Shown: one piece after another, positions 43,545 to 51,865 of the stretch
How positions within the stretch are numbered: position 1 is the first letter of the stretch
How the letters are laid out: the number at the start of each line of letters is the position of its first letter
Assembly (NCBI GenBank): GCA_965213905.1
Contig: OZ243922.1
Span: 1,302,001 to 1,366,000, forward strand
Origin: SIRX01 sp965213905
GTDB lineage: Bacteria > Actinomycetota > Rubrobacteria > Rubrobacterales > Rubrobacteraceae
Direction of reading: 5' to 3'
Length of the DNA: 64,000 nt
The notes under the pieces: generated by a model
The model's input: the letters and a program-made list of their open reading frames with translations, nothing else
What the model was told of the DNA's origin: nothing
Databases searched by the model: none
Translations under genes and position numbers: made by a program

Positions 43545-44370
43545 GCCGAGGCCCACCATCGGGGGTGCGGTCCCCCGCTACAACTGGAAGGTAGGACTGA
43601 CGGTGCTGGTGGTGCTCGGCCTGACTGGCTGGAGCGCGTGGGGGACGGGGTTCGATCTGATCGAGCTGTTGACCGGCGCCGCCCCGGCCGAACGCTTCGT
43701 CTCCGAGATGTTCCCCCCGGACCTCTCGGTAGCCACGCTCCAGACCACCGGCATCGGCGTCTTAGAGACCTTCCAGATGTCTTTTCTCGGGGCCCTGATC
43801 GGGGCCCTAGTGGCCCTCCCGCTCGCCGCCATCGGCACCGAAGCCGCCCCAACCGTCGGCGCCTCCACCGGCGAACGCCTCCTGCGCGCCGTCCCGTACC
43901 ATGTGGCGCGTTCCATACTCAACATATTCCGCTCCGTCCCAGATATTTTGTGGGCCCTGATCTTCGTGGTAGCCCTCGGCCTCGGCCCGTTCCCCGGAAC
44001 CCTCGCCCTCGCCGTCCACTCCGCCGGCGTCCTCGGCAAACTCTACAGCGAGACCCTCGAAGCCGTCCCCAGCCGTCCCGTCGAAGCCCTCCGCGCTACC
44101 GGCGCCGACGGCCTCGGGGCCTTCCTCTTCGGACGGCTACCCCAGGCCGCAAGTCCCTTCGCCTCGCTCTCGCTCTACCAGTGGGAGTGCAACATCCGCT
44201 CTGCGACCATCCTGGGCTTCGTGGGGGCCGGGGGCATCGGGCAGCAAATCCTCATCTCCATGAACCTCTTCGACTACCCCAAAGTCGCAACCCTCGTCGG
44301 CGCCACGATAATAGTGGTGCTCCTCGTAGATCGCTTCTCCGCCGCTATACGTCGGCGGCTCATCTATTAG
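43525..44370 (+). CDS. PhnE-family ABC transporter permease
   Basis: A 281-residue permease with about six hydrophobic segments. The EAA-type loop for ATPase contact is SRPVEALRATGADGLGAFLFGRLPQA (given in part: EALRATGADGLGAF, about residue 195), and QWECNIRSATILGFVGAGGIG (in part: NIRSATILGFVGAGGIG) is characteristic of PhnE. It completes a LysR-PhnD-PhnC-PhnE set. No phosphonate-breakdown gene is in the window. Confidence 0.93.
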   Translation: MASPHTEPRPTIGGAVPRYNWKVGLTVLVVLGLTGWSAWGTGFDLIELLTGAAPAERFVSEMFPPDLSVATLQTTGIGVLETFQMSFLGALIGALVALPLAAIGTEAAPTVGASTGERLLRAVPYHVARSILNIFRSVPDILWALIFVVALGLGPFPGTLALAVHSAGVLGKLYSETLEAVPSRPVEALRATGADGLGAFLFGRLPQAASPFASLSLYQWECNIRSATILGFVGAGGIGQQILISMNLFDYPKVATLVGATIIVVLLVDRFSAAIRRRLIY

Positions 44371-44737
44371 CAGAACGTTCTAGCGCGGCCATGAACGGCC
44401 CGGCATCCAAACTTGCCGCACCATACGCGGACCGCCAGTGTCGGTTTCCGGATACTTAACCGCGGTAGTTTCCGAAAACGGAACTGTCTTAAAAAGGATG
44501 AGCGGCGTTGATTCAGTACCCTAGCACGTATGGAAAAGCTCTACCCCGCCGGTCTTTCCGATGCTGGGTGGTCCTACCTCAAAAGGGCTTATTTACGCGG
44601 TTTCTAACCAAGTAAGCAACCCTGTCAACGAACGGTCGGGTTTTGACAGGGGATTTATTGGAGTTCTTCGAGCCTTGAAGAGTCCGGCAACATCGGCCAC
44701 CTCCGTACTCTTGGGTGACTCCCACCGATCTTGACAC
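44371..44737. other. 367-bp gap with one inverted repeat
   Basis: No gene is seen between phnE and the convergent PPOX-family gene. The clearest structure is CCCTGTCAA (44620-44628) with its exact complement TTGACAGGG (44643-44651) around a 14-base loop, which may end transcription. Base composition is lower in GC than the flanking genes. Confidence 0.5.
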
Positions 44738-45178
44738 CTACGACGCTTTCCACCGCTTGCGGACCGGGCGCCCATCCCCGTCGTAATCGTAGGAGGTCCA
44801 CAGCACGCTTTCCACCCCGAATTCGAACAAAACGTCGTTCTCGGGCGGCGGGTAGTGGGCGTAGCGGACGGCGAACTCCCTGACGGCCGGCTCTTCTACA
44901 GGCTCGGCGCGGCCGGTGACTAGCAACTCACCGCTTGGCGCATCAGGTTCTACAGAGGAATGCAGGGCGTAGCGTCCGTCGCGCCGCAGGTCGTGGCCCT
45001 TTGGTGAGGTAGGCTTCATAAACACGAAGATGCGGCCCTCTCCCAACAACGGCACGACCGGGTGTAGGCGCGGCGAGCCGTCTTTTTTGGTGGTAGCCAG
45101 GTAGCACAGCCCACGCAAGCTCTCGGCGCCCCGGGCGGCGAGCCCGGGGTCATCCGTCGCTACCTTCTCCCAGCTCAT
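44738..45178 (-). CDS. Pyridoxamine 5'-phosphate oxidase (PPOX)-family flavin or F420 protein
   Basis: A 146-residue split-barrel protein: CYLATTKKDGSPRLHPVVPLLG near residue 25 (given in part: LATTKKDGSPRLHPV) is the FMN/F420-binding strand pair, with TSPKGHDLRRDGRYALH and the closing RKRW. The family includes flavin oxidases, F420-dependent reductases and haem-binding proteins. ATG start with TGAGG just upstream. No operon partner. Confidence 0.8.
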   Translation of the reverse strand: MSWEKVATDDPGLAARGAESLRGLCYLATTKKDGSPRLHPVVPLLGEGRIFVFMKPTSPKGHDLRRDGRYALHSSVEPDAPSGELLVTGRAEPVEEPAVREFAVRYAHYPPPENDVLFEFGVESVLWTSYDYDGDGRPVRKRWKAS

Positions 45179-45290
45179 AGCCTCAGAAACTCTAGCTGGA
45201 GTGTGGGTAGCGACTGCGCGGAACCTTACGATAATCCATTAGAACTCCAGACGACAACGGCGCGCTACCGTACCGGGTTACTGTACCGGG

Positions 45291-45860
45291 TTACCGGTCG
45301 TCGGCGGGGCTATCTTCATCGACCGCCGCCGGGTTTTCTTCTAGCTGCTCTTCTAGCTCCGGCTCGGCGTCCTCCGGGGGTGGCGGGGCCTCTACTTTGC
45401 CCGCACCCTCTTCTATCTGACTGCGAATGCTTTCTAGCGTCGCCGAGATGCCTTCCTCTAAGGGCTCCCGGTCTTCATCTGCTTTGTTGCTAATCTCTGG
45501 CTCCGCCGAGCGCTCACCGAAGGACAGATGCACCACCACCTCGCTGCCGCCATCACCGTGGTTTCCGACCGTCAGCCACCCCGAGTAGTCACGGCCCGCT
45601 TCGGCGCCCCACTCCATCCTGCGCTCCGTCTCGTCTACGGCGAGATAGCCCTCCGCGGTGAAGGTCTCACCGTCTTCATGGGGATGCTCTAGGGTCGTCC
45701 TGATCCTATGTCCCGGAGTACCCTCGGCAGACGGTCCTTCTACGGAAGAGTCGACCACCGGGGGTAGATATTTGGGCAAGTTCCCGACGTCTGAGAGCCA
45801 GGCGAACACCTCCTCTGGCGGGGCGTCAACCGCTTGGCTTTGCTCGTATTCTTGGGCCAC
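45291..45860 (-). CDS. SRPBCC-family (polyketide cyclase-like) protein with acidic tail
   Basis: A 189-residue protein. The first 145 residues form a START/Bet v1-like fold: VDAPPEEVFAWLSDVGNLPKYLP at the start (in part: PPEEVFAWLSDVGNLPKYL), a strand-rich middle, and the long C-terminal helix ISATLESIRSQIEEGAG. The last 45 residues are Glu/Asp/Pro-rich and probably disordered. GTG start with AGGAAAGGAA. Ligand unknown; stress-related relatives are common. Confidence 0.8.
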   Translation of the reverse strand: MAQEYEQSQAVDAPPEEVFAWLSDVGNLPKYLPPVVDSSVEGPSAEGTPGHRIRTTLEHPHEDGETFTAEGYLAVDETERRMEWGAEAGRDYSGWLTVGNHGDGGSEVVVHLSFGERSAEPEISNKADEDREPLEEGISATLESIRSQIEEGAGKVEAPPPPEDAEPELEEQLEENPAAVDEDSPADDR

Positions 45861-46168
45861 CGTATGTTCCTTTCCTAGATGAGGCCTCTAGCCGAAGGTC
45901 TCCGGCCGAAGCTTTCAAGCCAAAAACTGGTACATGTCCATGCTACTCCGGTTGCGCCAGGCCCCGATGCGAACGCGCTTACCAAATCTCGCTTACTAAC
46001 TTACCAACCGAGCAGCCCGGAAAAAGGGTGTTGGAGCAACTGATGTGAAAACCGCCTGAGCCTTGTTCCGCCACAGCCGGCGTTTTACACTGGCAAAATG
46101 TCGTGGCAACTTGTGGGTGCCGACGAATTTATCGCTACGAAGTCCGCTTGCAATAGGGTAGGCTGACG
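45861..46168. other. 308-bp divergent gap
   Basis: No gene or RNA is recognised. It holds the upstream regions of the SRPBCC gene and the deacetylase-like gene. A TAGGGT 9 bases before the latter's GTG may be a weak -10. Confidence 0.4.
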
Positions 46169-47236
46169 GTGGCTGGTCAGCGCGCCGACCTTGGGCCACC
46201 GGTCACCGACCTCAAGAAGGCGGTCCGCGCCTGCAAGTTCCGGGATTACAACCTGGAGGGCATCCCGATGTTCTTGGTGCTCGAGGGTCTTTGCGCTTCG
46301 CCGGGAGGCAGCACTACGGCAAGTATGGCGAGTGCGGCGAGCGGGCGGCTTGGCCGTCTTGCGGAAGACTATTTCGGACGGCTTGTTGCTGATCGTAGCC
46401 GCTTTTCGCTTGATGATGTGGCGACCGCCTTAGAAGTTCTCGCGGCCCACCACTTTGAACCCGTGAGTGGTGAAGACCTGCAGACCAACATGACGACTTT
46501 CGGGGGGCTCGCGGGCGGGTCACTGATCCGGACGATCAACTTCCACAACACGCCCCAGGCGCTGGCGGCCGAGGTCTGGCGCCAGTTATCGGAGGCGGGG
46601 GAATGGTTCGGGACCGTCGGTGAGGAAGACCTCGACGCCCTGCTCTCCGGCCGTCCGGAACGCCGTCCGGAACGCCTGCCGGGACGTTTCACGGAGCCAC
46701 CGTTGGCGGAACCGCCACTGGCGAAACCGCCGTTGATTCCGGTCTTCTACGAAGGCTATCGCAACAACTACGACGTCGCGCTACCGATGCTCGAGCGCGC
46801 CGGGCTGCGCGGGTGGTTCTTTATTCCCACGGCGTTTATCGACACGCTGGTCTCCGAACAGTACACCTTCGCCCGGACGCACTACATCGGCCTTACCGGC
46901 GAGGATTACCCCGGTAAGCGGTGTGCGATGTCGTGGGACGAACTGCGCGAGGTGGTTGCCCGCGGGCACATCGTCGCCTGCCACACGGCCACGCACTGTC
47001 CGATCACCTACATCAGAAGCCCGGAGGAGGCGCGGCGAGAGCTCGTTGACTCCCGAGGCCGGCTGGAAGATGAGCTGGGGTGTGAGATTAAAACCCTGGC
47101 CGGGCTGCTCGGTACATCCTACGGAGAGGACCCGCGCTCCGACGCTTTCGTTCGCGAAGCGGGCTACCAGCTAGTATTTAGCAACGCGAAGATCCAGCGC
47201 GTCCCCAGCAACGACACACCACCTAACGTTTCGTAG
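46169..47236 (+). CDS. Polysaccharide-deacetylase-like protein with altered catalytic motif
   Basis: A 355-residue protein. The region from about residue 190 matches a NodB-type deacetylase: EGYRNNYDVALPMLERAG, then HIVACHTATHCPITY with the metal His pair (HxxxH, about 273). The usual TFDDG that gives the catalytic Asp pair is VFYEG here, so the general base and one metal ligand appear lost or replaced by Glu. Residues 1-165 are a separate helical region. Between them lies a Pro-rich repeat linker (EPPLAEPPLAKPPL). GTG start. The C-terminus ends soon after VFSNAKIQRVP and may be truncated, so activity is doubtful. Confidence 0.65.
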   Translation: MAGQRADLGPPVTDLKKAVRACKFRDYNLEGIPMFLVLEGLCASPGGSTTASMASAASGRLGRLAEDYFGRLVADRSRFSLDDVATALEVLAAHHFEPVSGEDLQTNMTTFGGLAGGSLIRTINFHNTPQALAAEVWRQLSEAGEWFGTVGEEDLDALLSGRPERRPERLPGRFTEPPLAEPPLAKPPLIPVFYEGYRNNYDVALPMLERAGLRGWFFIPTAFIDTLVSEQYTFARTHYIGLTGEDYPGKRCAMSWDELREVVARGHIVACHTATHCPITYIRSPEEARRELVDSRGRLEDELGCEIKTLAGLLGTSYGEDPRSDAFVREAGYQLVFSNAKIQRVPSNDTPPNVS

Positions 47237-47544
47237 GCCGGCTCCAGCGGTTCCCAGGTTTCTACCGTAGGTGTTTTACCGGAGAGGCCCAGAACTCGGG
47301 TCTGTGTCATAGGGCTATAGGGACGCTGGTAGCATCTGAATAGGATCAGATGACAACGTCGAATTCTGCTGTTCGACAAACGACGGTAACTGACCGTTGA
47401 GCGGAGTAGGCCGTCGGCATCCGGTCGGCTCTTCGGAGTCTTGGCGTAGGAGCCCGCGCCGTGGCTACCCGGACTCCGGTACCGGGTGCCGTGAGGGCCG
47501 CTACGGCGTTCGAAAGCAGTAGCGACAGCTTGGTGCCTCTAAGA
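47237..47544. other. 308-bp gap after the deacetylase-like gene
   Basis: No intact gene is seen. It lies between the end of the deacetylase-like gene and the convergent GGDEF remnant and belongs to a decayed patch that reaches about 49.1 kb. Confidence 0.4.
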
Positions 47545-47972
47545 TCAAACGTCGAAGACACAATTCTTACCGGCCCTTTTCGCCCGGTACATCTGCCGAT
47601 CGGCAGCCTCCACGAGTTCCCCGAGCGTTGCCGTCCCACCGGTCATGGAGGCGACGCCAATGGAGACGGTCAGCGGGCGCTTTATGGTAGGGTCCTGCCC
47701 GGGCCCGCAGAATGCTTCGACGTCAGCGCGGACACGCTCGGCGACCTCGGCGGCGGTTCAGGATCGGCGTTGACGACTACCATGAACTCCTCGCCTCCGT
47801 AGCGGGCCACTAAGTCATCGGCCCGCGCCGCCGCGCCCAGCGCCCGCCCTACGCAGCGCAAAGCCCGGTCCCCCGCCTCGTGACCAAAGCGGTCGTTGTA
47901 GGACTTGAAGTCGTCTACATCCACCAACAGGCAGGGGCCGGGTGCCCGACGCGAAAACGTATCAAACGTCAA
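47545..47972 (-). pseudogene. Broken GGDEF (diguanylate cyclase) domain
   Basis: The minus strand reads LLVDVDDFKSYNDRFGHEAGD, then RYGGEEFMVVVNADPE, including the GGEEF active-site loop for making cyclic di-GMP. After that the frame shifts by one; the next frame continues AAEVAERVRADVEAFCG, then PLTVSIGVASMTGG and AADRQMYRAKRAGKN to a stop at 47545. The domain is therefore complete apart from the shift, but its N-terminal 20 or so residues and any sensor domain are gone. It is a pseudogene unless the shift is a sequencing error, and even then it is truncated. Confidence 0.8.
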
Positions 47973-48133
47973 CCGACTGACTTCGGTCTCGTAAACGACC
48001 GTTTGTGACGCTCAGGAGGCGGATACCGTCGGCGGACACCGTCAACACCTTTGTCACCCATGCAATGTATCAAAGACCGTTTTTTATCCACGCCGCACAA
48101 CCTATCCGTAATGTCGAGATGTGGGATGATTGA

Positions 48134-48454
48134 TGTGCGAAGCTTGAGACGTTTGGGTGTGAGAAGTTTTTTGAGGAGCAGATCTCTTCGCGAAAGGTTG
48201 GCCGTCCAGAGCTTCGGACGACGATGGAGTTCTGCCGGGAGGGTGACGGGCTCGTTGCGTGGAAGCTCGACCGGTTCGGGAGATCCTTGCAAGAGCTGAT
48301 CGGGCCGGTGAACGAGCTAAACGGGCGTGGCGTGAAGTTCGTGAGCCTACGGGGGTCGTTAGATACGACGCCGGGAAGCAGGCTCGTCTACCACATCTTC
48401 GGAGCAGTAGCAGAGTTCGAAAGAGATATTATTCAGGAGCGGACGATGACCTGA
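48134..48454 (+). pseudogene. Remnant of a serine recombinase (resolvase/invertase)
   Basis: The frame following a TGA at 48131 reads GCEKFFEEQISSRKVGRPEL, then LVAWKLDRFGRSLQEL, SLDTTPGSRLVYHIFGA and EFERDIIQERT. These are the core of a Tn3-type resolvase domain. The N-terminus with the catalytic Ser and the C-terminal helix-turn-helix are both absent, so it cannot be active. It marks a former mobile element. Confidence 0.85.
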
Positions 48455-48498
48455 ATCTACGAGAAAAACAAAGAAACAATCCGAGGAGGAGCAGTCCT

Positions 48499-48657
48499 GT
48501 GAGCCTCATAGAGCACGAAGCCGTAATCGGAGATGGTAGGGAAAATTACCGTAAGGAGACGGAGCGCAAGATTCGAGAGGAGCTACTTCGCCGGCACCGG
48601 GAGGAGCTTGAGGATCTGGGAATTCTAAAGGCCTCGTGGCTAGAAACGAAAATCTGA
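48499..48657 (+). CDS. Small charged protein of unknown function
   Basis: A 52-residue product with a good ribosome site (GAGGAGGAG) before a GTG start. It is dominated by one predicted long charged helix (KETERKIREELLRRHREEL). It follows the resolvase remnant by 44 bases and may be cargo or debris of the same element. No family is recognised. Confidence 0.45.
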   Translation: MSLIEHEAVIGDGRENYRKETERKIREELLRRHREELEDLGILKASWLETKI

Positions 48658-49132
48658 TTTTATGCCCGCCGGGCGGCTAAACACCACTCGGGAGGTAGCT
48701 GGTACTTTACAGCTTGAGCGGAACTTGAGCAGATAGGCTTGCTGCCTTTTCCCGGTGCATTACCTTTTTCAGACGGTTTCTGCCAGAATTCAGTTTTCTA
48801 TACGGAAACCGGCTTTCCGGAGCTATTCAGTAGCTACGCGGATTTCCTGAAATACGACTCGTTACGATGAACAGCATTATAGAAAAGAAGTTAGACACAT
48901 TTCTTGCTTCTATTTGCTACCGTCAACAACCTAGCCTGCGTAGTCGTGCAGTAGGCTACATGTTCGTTCTGCTAAGGTTGGTAGGTTTTTCAATCGCCAA
49001 CGACATCGTAGCATCCGTCAGTCAAACACATTATGACTTTATTTTGTGCTAGATAGAATTTACTCTTCGACTGGAAACGCAGATTTTGTTAGTGTGGCCC
49101 GTAAGTTATAAGGCTCAACGAAGGAAAACTGC
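48658..49132. other. 475-bp AT-rich stretch
   Basis: Clearly poorer in GC than the rest of the window. It contains one open frame of 61 codons (48867-49052, with a hydrophobic middle) but no ribosome site, so it is not called as a gene. The composition suggests imported DNA. Confidence 0.5.
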
Positions 49133-49969
49133 ATGAGTGATTCACCTGCCGCATCCGACCTAGCGGCGGTAAAAAGCCGGCAACAGAAAGCCTGGGCTTC
49201 GGGCGACTACGCGATGTTCGGCACGGCTCTCAACATCATAAGCGAGCTTCTCTGCGAGACGGCGGACTTGCGTCCGGGAGAACGGGTGCTAGACGTGGCG
49301 ACCGGTAGTGGCAACGCGGCGCTCGCCGCCGCCCGCCGCTACTGTGAGGTTACCGGAGCGGATTACGTACCGGTCCTGCTGGAGAAAGGTCGCGAGCGGG
49401 CCGCCGTAGAGGGGCTCGCGGTGGACTTTCAGGAGGGTGATGCGGAGGAGTTACCGTTTCCGGATGCGGCGTTCGACGTGGTTCTCTCGTCCGTCGGGGC
49501 GATGTTCGCGCCCGACCAGGAGAAGGTTGCCGCCGAGTTGGTCCGGGTCTGTCGTCCGGGGGGTAGGATCTGCTTGGCGAACTGGGTGCCGGGGAGCTTC
49601 GCCGGGGAGTTGGGTTCGCTTTTCGGGAGCTACCAGCCGAAAGTTCCCGGTCTTCTTCCACCAACGCTTTGGGGAACTGAGGAGCGGCTTCAAGAGCTTT
49701 TCGGTGAGGCCACAGAAAGCATCCAGATTATCCCTCGCACCTTTATGTTTCGTTATCCCTCGGTGGACTATTACCTGGAGGTCTTACGGGAGTACCTCGG
49801 GCCTACCCGTGAGGCGTTTCGTGCCCTGGGGTCGGAGGAGCAGGAGAGCCTGACGCGGGACGTGGTGAACCTGGTTGCACGTTTCAACCGGTCGGGAGAT
49901 GGGACCATGATCGTGCCGAGCGACTACGTCGAGGTCGTCGCAGTTCGCAGCCGGAGGCCGGGATGGTGA
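49133..49969 (+). CDS. Class I SAM-dependent methyltransferase
   Basis: A 278-residue UbiE/COQ5-like methyltransferase: motif I VLDVATGSGNAALAAA (about residue 50), motif II region VTGADYVPVLLEKG, motif III FPDAAFDVVLSSVGAMFAPD (in part: AFDVVLSSVGAMF), and the post-motif VCRPGGRICLANW. The substrate is unknown. The Cys triad of arsenite methyltransferases is not present. ATG start with GAAGGA. It lies 107 bases before the radical SAM gene on the same strand and may or may not belong with it. Confidence 0.85.
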   Translation: MSDSPAASDLAAVKSRQQKAWASGDYAMFGTALNIISELLCETADLRPGERVLDVATGSGNAALAAARRYCEVTGADYVPVLLEKGRERAAVEGLAVDFQEGDAEELPFPDAAFDVVLSSVGAMFAPDQEKVAAELVRVCRPGGRICLANWVPGSFAGELGSLFGSYQPKVPGLLPPTLWGTEERLQELFGEATESIQIIPRTFMFRYPSVDYYLEVLREYLGPTREAFRALGSEEQESLTRDVVNLVARFNRSGDGTMIVPSDYVEVVAVRSRRPGW

Positions 49970-50075
49970 TCCAAAGCGGGTCGGCATAAGTAAGGATTTT
50001 GTAAGAACATCATACTGTATCTGGTCTACCTTGTAGCGTAGACTTTCGGGAGATCTTCCACAAGAGAGGAGCCAC

Positions 50076-51116
50076 ATGCCCGTAGCCGTCGGTATCGGCC
50101 TTACAAACGAGTGCAACCTGGCCTGTCCGCACTGCTACCGGCCGACGCTGACGCAGCAGCGCCTCACGGTTCCCGAAGTGGAGACGATCCTGGACAATCT
50201 GGACGTTGGTTCGGTGAACCTGGGGGTCGGTGAGAACGGGGTACATCCCGAGTACCAGGATATGCTCTCTCTGTTCCGGGAGCGGGAGGTCAAGACGGCG
50301 GTTACCTCCAACGGCTACAGCCTGGACATGCTCTCCGAAGAGGAGCTGGCCGGGTTCCACTCCGTCGAGCTCTCCTTCGACTTCCCGACGAAAGAGGAGA
50401 TGGACGAGTTCCGGGGCGAGGGCGCCTGGGAGCTGGCGATAAATTCTCTGGAGCGGTGCCAGCGGCTCGGCATCCCGACCTCCGTGGCGGCGGTGATGAT
50501 GAGCACCAATTATGGCCGGATGCAGGAGGTGGCGGCTTTCGCGTTTGGGCTCGGGTGTGATCTGCGGGTCAACGTGTATCAACCGGTGATCGGGGAGGAG
50601 TTTACGCTCTCCTACGAGCAGTTCTGGCAGGGGTTCGCGAACCTTTTCGCCGCCGGGCCGGTCGTCGTTTGCAGCGAGCCTTTGGTAAACGCGATCATGG
50701 GCCTCGAAACTACCCGTGGCAACCCATGTGGAAACCGGAGCATCCGGGCGTTGCCGGCCGGCACGATCACCCCCTGCCCCTACTGGCCCGCCGCCGCCGG
50801 AACCATCCCCCACCTCGCCGACCCAAACCGGGACATCTGGCAACAACGAGAGTTCGAGAAGGCCCGCCAGTTGCCGAAGGCTTGCGAGCCTTGTGATTTC
50901 GTCGAGAGTTGCGCCGGGGGCTGCGCCAGCCGCCGGGCGCTGCGGAACAAGCTAGACGAGCCGGACGAATATTGTCCGGTAATGCGCGGTGGAGAAGAGG
51001 AAGTCCAGCGCGTTCAGGAGATGCTCCGGTACACGCTCAGCAGCCCCGAAGACGTGCCGAAGGCCGGCAACGCCTGCACGACCGTCATTACGAGTGGAGA
51101 GGCTAGGCCCGTTTGA
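50076..51116 (+). CDS. Radical SAM protein with SPASM-type C-terminal cysteine domain
   Basis: A 346-residue radical SAM enzyme. The [4Fe-4S] motif CxxxCxxC is at Cys13, Cys17 and Cys20 (ECNLACPHCYR). A C-terminal auxiliary-cluster region holds CGNRSIRALPAGTITPCPYW (one Cys at each end) and CEPCDFVESCAGGCASR, with a further Cys in EYCPVM. That layout is SPASM-like, typical of peptide or sugar-modifying enzymes. RBS AGAGGAG, ATG start. Its stop overlaps the start of the GT2 gene, making a tight operon. The substrate is unknown. Confidence 0.88.
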   Translation: MPVAVGIGLTNECNLACPHCYRPTLTQQRLTVPEVETILDNLDVGSVNLGVGENGVHPEYQDMLSLFREREVKTAVTSNGYSLDMLSEEELAGFHSVELSFDFPTKEEMDEFRGEGAWELAINSLERCQRLGIPTSVAAVMMSTNYGRMQEVAAFAFGLGCDLRVNVYQPVIGEEFTLSYEQFWQGFANLFAAGPVVVCSEPLVNAIMGLETTRGNPCGNRSIRALPAGTITPCPYWPAAAGTIPHLADPNRDIWQQREFEKARQLPKACEPCDFVESCAGGCASRRALRNKLDEPDEYCPVMRGGEEEVQRVQEMLRYTLSSPEDVPKAGNACTTVITSGEARPV

Positions 51117-51865
51117 ACCACGAGCATCCGCCGGCCAGAATCTCCGCGGTCGTTCCCGCTTTGAACGAAGCCCCCTCCATAGAACGCGTGGTCGAAGGCT
51201 TGAAGGCACAGCCGCTTCTGGCCTCGGGAGAGGTGATCGTGGTGGACAACGGCTCGGCCGACGATACGGGTGAACTAGCCCGCCGCGCCGGAGCCCAGGT
51301 CGTTCGCGAGGAACGGCGCGGATACGGCTGGGCCTGTCTCGCCGGGGTCCTCGCGGCGGAGGACGCCGACGTCGTAGTGTTGCTCGACGGCGACACCGCC
51401 GACGACCCGGACGATCTGCCGCGGGTGTTGGCCCCGCTCCTCACGGGCGAGGCGGATTTAGTGGTCGGCTCCCGCGCCCTGGGCAAGAAAGAACACGGCT
51501 CCATGACCTGGCAGCAGGTCTTCGGGAACAAGCTGGCGTCTTTCATGATGCGGGCCATCTACAGTGTGCGGGTGACGGACGTGGGGCCGTTTCGCACGAT
51601 CCGGCGGGAGGATCTGCTGGCGTTAGACATGCAAGAGATGACTTACGGTTGGCCGTCGGAGATGATCGTCAAGGCCGCGCGGGCCGACTACCGCTACCGG
51701 GAAGTTCCGGTGAGTTACCGGCGTAGGATCGGGGTCTCGAAGGTCGGCGACACCCTTGTGAACAGCCTTAAAGTCGGCTGGTACATCATCTCGACCATCC
51801 TCCGCTACTCGCGCTGGAAACCGGACCGGGCAGAGAAGCGCACCGGGGAGAAAGCCTCCGTATGA
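51113..51865 (+). CDS. GT2-family glycosyltransferase (dolichyl/polyprenyl-phosphate mannose synthase-like)
   Basis: A 250-residue GT-A fold enzyme without membrane helices. Seen are ISAVVPALNEAPSIERVV at the N-terminus, VIVVDNGSADDTGELAR and VVLLDGDTADDPDDL with the nucleotide-sugar and metal Asp residues (about residues 45 and 95), and a C-terminal PVSYRRRIGVSKV. It resembles DPM/DPG synthase-like proteins that load a sugar onto a lipid carrier. TTG overlaps the radical SAM stop, and its TGA overlaps the next ATG, so the three genes are coupled. Confidence 0.88.
   Translation: MNHEHPPARISAVVPALNEAPSIERVVEGLKAQPLLASGEVIVVDNGSADDTGELARRAGAQVVREERRGYGWACLAGVLAAEDADVVVLLDGDTADDPDDLPRVLAPLLTGEADLVVGSRALGKKEHGSMTWQQVFGNKLASFMMRAIYSVRVTDVGPFRTIRREDLLALDMQEMTYGWPSEMIVKAARADYRYREVPVSYRRRIGVSKVGDTLVNSLKVGWYIISTILRYSRWKPDRAEKRTGEKASV

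Noticed and set aside
48867..49052. A 61-codon open frame with a hydrophobic middle
   Set aside because: No ribosome site or promoter, and it lies in AT-rich DNA where the sequence looks non-coding.
49133..49969. Methyltransferase as ArsM (arsenite methyltransferase)
   Set aside because: The conserved Cys residues that bind arsenic in ArsM are absent; it is a general UbiE-like enzyme.
50076..51116. Radical SAM protein as ArsS
   Set aside because: ArsS has a distinct C-terminal Cys-rich domain, often with selenocysteine. Here the C-terminal Cys pattern is SPASM-like and the frame has no internal TGA.
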